Assembly: GCF_030815095.1 (NCBI RefSeq)
Contig: NZ_JAUSWF010000007.1
Coordinates: 1 to 64,000, forward strand
Direction: 5' to 3'
Source of the DNA: Aedoeadaptatus ivorii
GTDB taxonomy: Bacteria; Bacillota; Clostridia; Tissierellales; Peptoniphilaceae
Length of the DNA stretch: 64,000 bases
Part shown: positions 57,532-64,000 of the stretch, in pieces
Position numbering within the stretch: the stretch's first letter is position 1
Layout: each line of letters opens with the position of its first letter
Notes under the pieces: model-generated
The model's input: the letters and a program-made list of their open reading frames with translations, nothing else
Databases searched by the model: none
What the model was told of the DNA's origin: nothing
Program-made: the position numbers and the translations under genes

Positions 57532-58415
57532 AACTCGGGGGCAGAACCCTCAAAAACCCCTTGATCGGCGCCTCGGGCACCTTCGGCTTCGGCGCGGAAT
57601 ACGCCCGCTTTTACGACCCCGCGATTTTGGGCGGCATCGCCTCGAAAGGGCTCACCCTGCGGCCCAAAGAAGGCAACACCGGCGTGCGGATTTACGAGAC
57701 GCCATCGGGGATTATGAACTCGATCGGCCTGGAAAACCCGGGCGTTTCGGCTTTTATCGAAGAGATTTGGCCCGAGATGCGAAAGATCGACACCACTGTG
57801 CTCGTGAACCTGGGCGGCAACAGCACCGAGGACTATCTCGAGGCCGCCGAAATGCTCAATGACACCGACATCCATATGATCGAGCTCAATATTTCCTGCC
57901 CCAATGTGGCATCGGGTGGCATGGCCTTCGGCCTGCACTGCCAAGACGCCGCTGCCATCACCCGGGCGGTGAAGGCACGCACCAAGCACCCGGTGATCGT
58001 GAAGCTTTCGCCCAACGGCGATGCCCCGGCGGAGCTCGCCAAAGCGTGCGAAGCGGCGGGGGCGGACGGCATCAGCCTGGTGAATACCTTCCAGGCGTTC
58101 GCCATCGATGTGGACGAGAAAAAGGCCGTCTTCGACAATATCTACGCCGGCCTTTCGGGCCCTGCGATCTTTCCCATCGCCCTGCGCATGGTGCGCGATG
58201 TGGCGCGGGCGGTTTCAATTCCCGTGGTGGGGATCGGCGGCATCCGCTCGGCGGAAGATGTGATCGCTATGATTATGGCGGGGGCGGAGGCGGTGGAGAT
58301 CGGCACCATGAACTTCGCCGACCCCCATTGTATGGAAACCATCATCAACGATTTGAAGGCATATACAGCGCGTGAGAACATCGGGTCTTTAGACGAGATC
58401 CGCGGCATCGTATAG
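57519..58415 (+). CDS. pyrD: dihydroorotate dehydrogenase, class 1B catalytic subunit
   Basis: 298 residues, FMN-binding TIM barrel: NPLIGASGTFGFGAEYARFY, the class 1 catalytic cysteine in ELNISCPNVASGG, LSPNGDAPAELAKACEAAG, and the phosphate loop PVVGIGGIRSAEDVIAMIMAG. Works with PyrK as an NAD-linked heterotetramer in the cytoplasm. AGGGAGG precedes the ATG. Confidence 0.96.
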   Translation: MLEVKLGGRTLKNPLIGASGTFGFGAEYARFYDPAILGGIASKGLTLRPKEGNTGVRIYETPSGIMNSIGLENPGVSAFIEEIWPEMRKIDTTVLVNLGGNSTEDYLEAAEMLNDTDIHMIELNISCPNVASGGMAFGLHCQDAAAITRAVKARTKHPVIVKLSPNGDAPAELAKACEAAGADGISLVNTFQAFAIDVDEKKAVFDNIYAGLSGPAIFPIALRMVRDVARAVSIPVVGIGGIRSAEDVIAMIMAGAEAVEIGTMNFADPHCMETIINDLKAYTARENIGSLDEIRGIV

Positions 58416-58424
58416 GAGGCAAAT

Positions 58425-59471
58425 ATGGAGACCTTTATCCAATTGGAAGACGGCACGGTATTTAAGGGGCGGCAGTTCGCCGGACGTCGAAAAAAAGTCG
58501 GGGGCCACTTTCTCGTACACGGCACCATGATCGGCCACGAAGAGGTGATGACCGACCCCGCCAATCTCGATCGCCTCTTGATCTTTACCTATCCTTTGGT
58601 CGGCGGCTACGGCATGAACTTTGAGGACAACCAGTCCGAAGGCCCCACCATCTCGGCGCTGATCTGCCGAAAGGCGATGGAAAATGCGACCAACTTTCGG
58701 AGCGAAATGGACCTCAAGGCGTATCTCGACTACCACGACGTGGTGGGCGTCGAGGAGGCGGATACCCGCGGGTTGATCCGCCACCTCAGAAAGAGCGGCG
58801 GCCAGCGCGGCATCATCACCGACCGGCTGCTTACGCCCTCGGAGATGGAGCGCTTCTTTGCGGCGGAAAACCCCAACACCATCGAGGCGGTCAGCGCCGT
58901 AGAAGTGGCCGAGATCGAAGGCGGCGAAAAGACCGTCGCCCTGTGGGATTTCGGCGTAAAAGACGGCACCATGGAAAAACTGCGCGAACTGGGCTTCAGC
59001 GTGGTGGTCTACCCCGCCATGACGAATTTTGACGCGATTCTCGCCGATCGGCCGGACATTCTGTTTTTGAGCTCCGGGCCGGGCATCGCCGCCCAATATG
59101 TGGACATCATTCAAGACATTCGCGAGATCCTCGGCAAGGTGCCCATCTATGCCACGGGCCTCGGGGCACAGTTTCTCGGCATGGCGCTGGGCGGGAGCCT
59201 GCAAAAACTCGAACAGGGCCACTGCGGCGCCTCCATTCCCGTAAAGGCCGCGGACGGGCGCGTGTATATGACGAGCCAAAACCACGAATACATCGTCGAC
59301 GATCTGCCGGAGGATGTGGAGCGCATCTACACCCACGTCTCGGATCAGAGCATCGAAGGCTTTTACGACGCCGAACGACGCGCCTACGGCGTACTGTTCG
59401 ATCCCTTCGGGTTGAGCGGCGCGAGAGATCTGGAACAAACGGAAGGCGATCGCCTTTCGACATTCGCATAG
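58425..59471 (+). CDS. carA: carbamoyl-phosphate synthase small subunit with dead amidotransferase site
   Basis: 348 residues with the CarA N-terminal domain (MTDPANLDRLLIFTYPLVGG; GVEEADTRGLIRHLR) and a GATase-1 fold (FLSSGPG). The nucleophile motif, normally GICLGHQ, reads ATGLGAQ (243-249): Cys is Gly245 and His is Ala248. The second half, normally HPEAS, reads DPFGL (326-330), so His and Glu of the triad are also lost. It cannot hydrolyse glutamine as known enzymes do. The subunit is retained between pyrD and carB with a normal ribosome site, suggesting a structural or allosteric role in an ammonia-dependent synthase (inference). Not a sequencing slip: the frame is open and the whole triad is changed. 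Confidence 0.93.
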   Translation: METFIQLEDGTVFKGRQFAGRRKKVGGHFLVHGTMIGHEEVMTDPANLDRLLIFTYPLVGGYGMNFEDNQSEGPTISALICRKAMENATNFRSEMDLKAYLDYHDVVGVEEADTRGLIRHLRKSGGQRGIITDRLLTPSEMERFFAAENPNTIEAVSAVEVAEIEGGEKTVALWDFGVKDGTMEKLRELGFSVVVYPAMTNFDAILADRPDILFLSSGPGIAAQYVDIIQDIREILGKVPIYATGLGAQFLGMALGGSLQKLEQGHCGASIPVKAADGRVYMTSQNHEYIVDDLPEDVERIYTHVSDQSIEGFYDAERRAYGVLFDPFGLSGARDLEQTEGDRLSTFA

Positions 59472-59483
59472 GAGGAATCGAAA

Positions 59484-62400
59484 ATGCCCAAAAGAGAAGA
59501 TATACAGAAAGTACTCGTGATCGGCAGCGGCCCTATCGTCATCGGCCAGGCGGCGGAATTCGATTATTCCGGCACCCAGGCCTGTGAATCCCTGCGGGAA
59601 GAGGGGGTCGAGGTCGTCCTCGTCAACTCCAACCCCGCCACCATTATGACCGACCGCGAAGTGGCGGATAAGGTCTATATCGAGCCGCTCGCCGTCGATG
59701 TGATCGAAAAGATCATCGAACGAGAGCGTCCCGACAGCTTGATCGCCGGCATGGGCGGGCAGACCGGGCTGAATCTTTCGATCGAACTCTATGACAAGGG
59801 GATTTTGGAAAAATACGGCGTACAGATTATCGGCACCTCGATCCCGTCGATCAAAAAGGGCGAGGACCGCGAACAATTTCGCCAGCTGATGGAAGAAATC
59901 GGCGAACCGATCATCGAATCCAAGACCGTCGAAAGCGTCGAAGACGCCCTCGCCTATGCCGACGAGATCGGCTACCCCGTGGTCGTGCGCCCCGCCTTTA
60001 CCCTGGGCGGCACCGGCGGCGGCATCTGCGAGGACGCGGACGAGCTCGAAAACATCGCCCGCTCGGGCATTCACCTTTCCCGTGTGGGGCAGGTGCTGAT
60101 CGAAAAGTGCATCACCGGCTGGAAGGAAATCGAGTACGAAGTGATCCGCGACGCAAAGGGCACCTGTATCTGCGTCTGCAATATGGAAAACATCGACCCC
60201 GTCGGCGTCCATACAGGCGATTCCATCGTGGTGGCGCCCACCCAGACCCTAAGCGATGTGGAGCACAATATGCTGCGCCGCTCCGCCTTTAAGATTTTAG
60301 AAGGCGTGGGGATCGAAGGGGGCTGCAATGTGCAGTTCGCCCTGGAACCCCACAGCTTGGAATACGCCGTGATCGAGATCAACCCCCGGGTCAGCCGCTC
60401 TTCGGCGCTCGCCTCCAAGGCGACGGGATACCCCATTGCGCGGGTGGCTTCGAAGATCGCCCTGGGGCTTTCTCTCGACGAGATCGAAAACAAGGTGACG
60501 GGCGACGCCTCCTCGGCCTTCGAGCCCTCCATCGACTATGTGGTGGTCAAGCTCCCCAAATGGCCCTTCGACAAATTCTTTAACGCCGATCGCAATCTCG
60601 GCACCAAGATGATGGCGACGGGCGAGGTAATGGCGATCGGACCCACCCTCGAAGTGGCGCTCCTAAAGGGACTGCGCTCCTTGGAGATCGGCGCCTTCAG
60701 CCTGCTGCACCCCCGATTTAAGAAGATGGACATAGAGACCTTAAAGGAAAATGTAAAGCGCCCCAACGACGAGCGCCTGTTCTACCTCTCCGCCCTCTTA
60801 AACACCGGCTACGACATCGCGCGTTTGAGCCGCGAGACCGGGATGGATGCGTATTTTCTGCGCATTATCAAGGGCATCGTCGACCTGGAGGCGGAACTCG
60901 AGCGCATGAAGAAAGAAGACCTCTCGGAGGAAAAACTGCGGCTGATGAAGCGCATGGGCTTTTCCGACGAGATCATCGCCAATCGGCTGGATGTCACGGA
61001 AAAGTTTATCCGCGAGCTGCGAAAGCTCTTCGGCATCGAGGCCAAATACCGCAAGGTGGATACCTGCGGCGGACTCGCCGATCCCCAAGTGAACTATCTC
61101 TACTCCGCCTACGAAGGGGAGGACGAATCGCCGGTATCTGCGGACAGGCGCCGCATCGCCGTCATCGGGAGCGGCCCCATTCGCATCGGCCAGGGCGTGG
61201 AATTCGACTACGCCTCGGTCCACTGTGTCAAGACCCTGCGCCGAGAAGGGTACGAAACCATCATCATCAACAACAATCCCGAGACCGTATCCACCGACTT
61301 CGACATATCGGACAAGCTGTACTTTGAGCCGCTGACGGCAGAAGACAGCCTCAATATCCTGGAAAAAGAACAGACGGAAGGGGTCATCCTCCAGTTCGGC
61401 GGACAGACCGCCATCAAACTCGCCGGCGCCTTTAAGGAAGCGCGCATTCCCATTTTGGGCACCGACCCCACCGCCATCGACCGGGCGGAAGACCGCGAAA
61501 AATTCGACGCCATGCTCGAAGACCTCCAGCTGATGCGGCCGGAAGGCATCGGCGTCCACGGCGTAGAAGAGGGAATGGAAGGCGCCAAGGCGCTGGGATA
61601 CCCCGTATTGGTACGGCCTTCTTATGTGCTGGGCGGCCAGGGCATGGAGATCTGCACCAACGACGAAGACCTCCGGTACTATCTCGAAGAGTCCTTTGCC
61701 TTAGATCCCGAGCGCACCGTGCTGATCGACCAGTATATCGAGGGCATGGAATGCGAGGTCGATGCCATCTGCGACGGCGCCGACGTATTCCTGCCGGGCA
61801 TTATGGAACACTTGGAGCGCGCCGGCGTGCACAGCGGCGACTCCATCAGCATTTATCCCTCCCGGCATATCAGCGAACAGATGGAAGCGGAAATTCTGGA
61901 GGCGACCAAAAAAGTCGCCCTGGAACTCGGCGTCATCGGCATGATCAATATCCAGTACATCATCAAAGACGAGGTGCTGTATATGATCGAGGTCAACCCC
62001 CGCAGTTCCCGCACCGTGCCCTATCTCTCGAAGGTGACGGGCATCAATATCACCGAGCTCGCCACCAAGGTCATGCTGGGCCATAGCCTCAAAGACATGG
62101 GATACGCCACCGGCATCGGCAAAAAAGCGGCCTATACCTGCGTCAAGATCCCCGTATTTTCGACCGAAAAACTCCACCGCGTCGAGGCCTCCCTCGGGCC
62201 CGAAATGCGCTCCACCGGCGAGGTGCTGGGCGTCGGCGCTACCGAAGAAGAGGCGATGGCAAAGGGATTTTTGGCCGCCGGCATGGACATCGAGGACAAA
62301 AAGCGGCGCATTTTATGTACCGTGCGCGACCGCGACAAACGGGAATTCGCCCCCATCGCCCGGGAAATGGACGCGCTGGGCTACGAATTTTACGCCACCG

Positions 62401-62702
62401 AAGGCACCAAAGCCTATCTCGCCGATTTAGGCATCGACGCAAAGCTGGTGCGCCGCGTAGAGGAAGCGCCGCCCACCATGATCGACTATATTCGAGGCGG
62501 CAAGATCCACATGGTCTTTAACACCCCCACCAAGGGCAACGACTCCAAGCGCGACGGATTTTTGATTCGTCGCACCAGCATCGAAAGCGATGTGGAGCTC
62601 TTTACCAATCTCGACAAGGCGAAAGTGTTCGTCGAAACCCTAAAAGACAACCCCCTAAAAGAGGCGCTGCACGTATACGAACTCGACGACTATTCCATGT
62701 AA
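59484..62702 (+). CDS. carB: carbamoyl-phosphate synthase large subunit
   Basis: 1072 residues, two homologous ATP-grasp halves: first KVLVIGSGPIVIGQAAEFDY and FTLGGTGGGICED, second RIAVIGSGPIRIGQGVEFDY and YVLGGQGMEICTND, plus an oligomerisation domain between and a C-terminal MGS-type allosteric domain (about 935-1072; YEFYATEGTKAYLADLGI). Uses ammonia, bicarbonate and two ATP. No key residue loss noticed, so the synthase can work if ammonia is supplied directly. Last gene of the pyr operon; no terminator hairpin seen before the next gene. Confidence 0.96.
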   Translation: MPKREDIQKVLVIGSGPIVIGQAAEFDYSGTQACESLREEGVEVVLVNSNPATIMTDREVADKVYIEPLAVDVIEKIIERERPDSLIAGMGGQTGLNLSIELYDKGILEKYGVQIIGTSIPSIKKGEDREQFRQLMEEIGEPIIESKTVESVEDALAYADEIGYPVVVRPAFTLGGTGGGICEDADELENIARSGIHLSRVGQVLIEKCITGWKEIEYEVIRDAKGTCICVCNMENIDPVGVHTGDSIVVAPTQTLSDVEHNMLRRSAFKILEGVGIEGGCNVQFALEPHSLEYAVIEINPRVSRSSALASKATGYPIARVASKIALGLSLDEIENKVTGDASSAFEPSIDYVVVKLPKWPFDKFFNADRNLGTKMMATGEVMAIGPTLEVALLKGLRSLEIGAFSLLHPRFKKMDIETLKENVKRPNDERLFYLSALLNTGYDIARLSRETGMDAYFLRIIKGIVDLEAELERMKKEDLSEEKLRLMKRMGFSDEIIANRLDVTEKFIRELRKLFGIEAKYRKVDTCGGLADPQVNYLYSAYEGEDESPVSADRRRIAVIGSGPIRIGQGVEFDYASVHCVKTLRREGYETIIINNNPETVSTDFDISDKLYFEPLTAEDSLNILEKEQTEGVILQFGGQTAIKLAGAFKEARIPILGTDPTAIDRAEDREKFDAMLEDLQLMRPEGIGVHGVEEGMEGAKALGYPVLVRPSYVLGGQGMEICTNDEDLRYYLEESFALDPERTVLIDQYIEGMECEVDAICDGADVFLPGIMEHLERAGVHSGDSISIYPSRHISEQMEAEILEATKKVALELGVIGMINIQYIIKDEVLYMIEVNPRSSRTVPYLSKVTGINITELATKVMLGHSLKDMGYATGIGKKAAYTCVKIPVFSTEKLHRVEASLGPEMRSTGEVLGVGATEEEAMAKGFLAAGMDIEDKKRRILCTVRDRDKREFAPIAREMDALGYEFYATEGTKAYLADLGIDAKLVRRVEEAPPTMIDYIRGGKIHMVFNTPTKGNDSKRDGFLIRRTSIESDVELFTNLDKAKVFVETLKDNPLKEALHVYELDDYSM

Positions 62703-62769
62703 ATTGATTGACTTTTCATAAAGTCGGGTAAAATCCCGATAGTTGATTCTATGAAAAGGAGCGTGGAAT

Positions 62770-64000
62770 ATGCGAATCGGTATCGTAAGAGATGTATCTC
62801 AGATTCATCGAAAAACAGAAGAAGCGGCCCTCGCGGAACAAAGTTATCAAGACGATGTGGTAGAATCCGTCACCGCCGCCCTGAAAGATAAGTACGACGT
62901 CATCGATTACGTCTTCGACGAGCACCTTTTGGACAAACTCGCGGAAGACAAGATCGACCTGGTCTTTAATTTGGCAAACGGCCGGGAGGACATCAACGAC
63001 CGCACCGAACTGCCGAGCCTCTTAAAACAGGCGGGCATCCCCCACACCGGATCCGGTGCCATGGGCCACGGCGTGGCCGACGACAAGGCGCTCGCCACCG
63101 CCGTCCTCGCCCGAAACGGCATCGCCCACCCCGAGACCGTCGTCCTCGAATCCCCGGTGGATTTGGCGCGCCTGGCGCCCAAGTATCCCGTACTCGTAAA
63201 GCCCAACAACGAAGGTTCGAGCCGCGGCATCGGCGACGACGCCGTGGTTCGTAGCGACGAGGAATTGTTCCGATTGGTGCGCAAGATGTTCGCCTACAAC
63301 GACAAACTCCTGGTGACCGAATATATCGAGGGCAAAGAAGTGACCGTCGGCGTCATCGGAAACGGCGCAGATGTGGAAGTTCTTCCCGCGGTAGAAGTCG
63401 ACTTTTCGAATGTCTCCGGCAATCGGGAAAAGATCTTCAGCTTCGAGGTCAAACACGAGGACGATGTGGAATACCACGTGCCCGCGCGCTTAAGCGGCGC
63501 GGAACGAAAGACCGTCGAAGAGACCGCGGAAAAGGCATTCGAGCTGCTGCAGATCCGAGACTACTGCCGCGTGGACATGCGCATTCGGGACGGCAAGGCC
63601 TATGTTCTCGAGGTCAACGCCTTGGCGGGTCTGCACCCCGAAAGCTCCGACATCATAAAAATGGCGAAGGCGGCGGGCTACTCCTACGACGCCTTTATCC
63701 AAAAACTCGCGGAAATCGCCATTGCGCGAGAGGGCCTTACCGATAATGGAAAGGCAAACGACGCGCAGGATATTGCGAAACAGCGCGCCGAAGAAAACCG
63801 CCTCGCCCGCAAAAACGCCGAAGCGGCCTTTGCCAACCGGCCCGATCAAAAGGCGAAGCGTGCCTACGAAGGCGCCAAGGACTCCGTGCGCGCCACCCGC
63901 GACGAACTCGAGCGGCGCGGCAAAGAGGCGTATCACAGCATCGAGCACGGCTACGAGCTGAACAAAGAGCGCTGGGAAGAGGAATACCGACGGGGACTCA
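62770..64000 (+). CDS. D-Ala-D-Ala-ligase-like ATP-grasp protein with C-terminal extension (truncated by window)
   Basis: At least 410 residues, open to the right edge. ATG at 62770 follows AAAAGGAG. The fold follows Ddl: KYPVLVKPNNEGSSRGIGDD (ATP loop), YIEGKEVTVGVIGNG, RVDMRIRDGKAYVLEVNALAGL (metal-binding Asp, Glu, Asn) and HPESSDIIKMAKAAGYSYDAF. Where Ddl ends (about 320), this protein continues as a charged helical tail rich in Ala, Arg and Glu. It may ligate other amino acids or act on a peptide; substrate not predictable. A GACTTT-TCAT-AAAGTC hairpin (62711-62726) and a TAAAAT box lie just upstream. Confidence 0.83.
   Translation, partial: MRIGIVRDVSQIHRKTEEAALAEQSYQDDVVESVTAALKDKYDVIDYVFDEHLLDKLAEDKIDLVFNLANGREDINDRTELPSLLKQAGIPHTGSGAMGHGVADDKALATAVLARNGIAHPETVVLESPVDLARLAPKYPVLVKPNNEGSSRGIGDDAVVRSDEELFRLVRKMFAYNDKLLVTEYIEGKEVTVGVIGNGADVEVLPAVEVDFSNVSGNREKIFSFEVKHEDDVEYHVPARLSGAERKTVEETAEKAFELLQIRDYCRVDMRIRDGKAYVLEVNALAGLHPESSDIIKMAKAAGYSYDAFIQKLAEIAIAREGLTDNGKANDAQDIAKQRAEENRLARKNAEAAFANRPDQKAKRAYEGAKDSVRATRDELERRGKEAYHSIEHGYELNKERWEEEYRRGL

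Noticed and set aside
58389..60212. 607-codon open frame antisense to carA and carB
   Set aside because: Third-position GC bias leaves the opposite strand open; both sense genes are clear.
1..64000. tRNA and rRNA genes
   Set aside because: No TTCGAATC-type T-arm with acceptor stem and no rRNA-like conserved stretch was seen; GTCGAATGGATC in the arrays is part of the repeat arm, not a tRNA.

Overview
The window reads as a chromosomal segment of a GC-rich, low-complexity-metabolism anaerobic Firmicute. Strong AGGAGG ribosome sites, Firmicutes-type riboswitches and a T-box, HPr with both His15 and Ser46, the murB-rapZ-yvcK-whiA-ptsH cluster, SLH-anchored surface proteins and a class 1B dihydroorotate dehydrogenase all point that way. 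The closest fit by gene content is a Tissierellia/Peptoniphilaceae-like anaerobic coccus; this is an inference, not a database result. No rRNA, tRNA or CRISPR array was found.

Layout from left to right: the tip of a possible transposase gene at the left edge; aroA-aroC-aroK (shikimate pathway); a 2 kb array of imperfect inverted-repeat units with a GIY-YIG nuclease gene inside one unit; a large S-layer-like protein with tandem promoters; a compact module of DUF1659, DUF2922, a YvrJ-family mini-membrane protein, a LexA-box-controlled sigma factor and a cell-wall amidase; repeat array B; the acn-idh-cit operon that makes 2-oxoglutarate; alkaline phosphatase; a PHP phosphatase; YtxH and DUF948 envelope proteins; a second SLH protein; a lipid kinase, a LacI regulator, an FMN-binding lipoprotein; a prolyl-tRNA synthetase-like protein that lacks class II catalytic residues; a third SLH protein; repeat array C; a PHP phosphatase and gltX.

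The right half holds an AI-2E-type permease with a TIM-barrel partner; a methionine ABC transporter operon (T-box, metN, metI, two metQ copies, one frameshifted); murB-rapZ-yvcK-whiA-ptsH; dnaE-pfkA-pyk; a THF-riboswitch-controlled folT; a ZIP metal transporter; a lysine-riboswitch-controlled NhaC-type transporter; repeat array D; a zincin, a membrane J-domain protein and a glycosyltransferase; NAD kinase; a pseudouridine synthase; a 6S-like structured RNA; and the pyrimidine operon pyrB-pyrK-pyrD-carA-carB, where CarA has lost its entire glutamine amidotransferase triad. A D-Ala-D-Ala-ligase-like ATP-grasp protein runs off the right edge.

The most noteworthy items are: (1) the SOS-box/sigma/holin-like/amidase module, which resembles a DNA-damage-triggered lysis or secretion device of the UviA/UviB or TcdR/TcdE type; (2) the MITE-like repeat family with a GIY-YIG gene as apparent cargo and a nested double-hairpin insert; (3) the catalytically dead CarA amidotransferase and (4) the ProRS-like pseudoenzyme.
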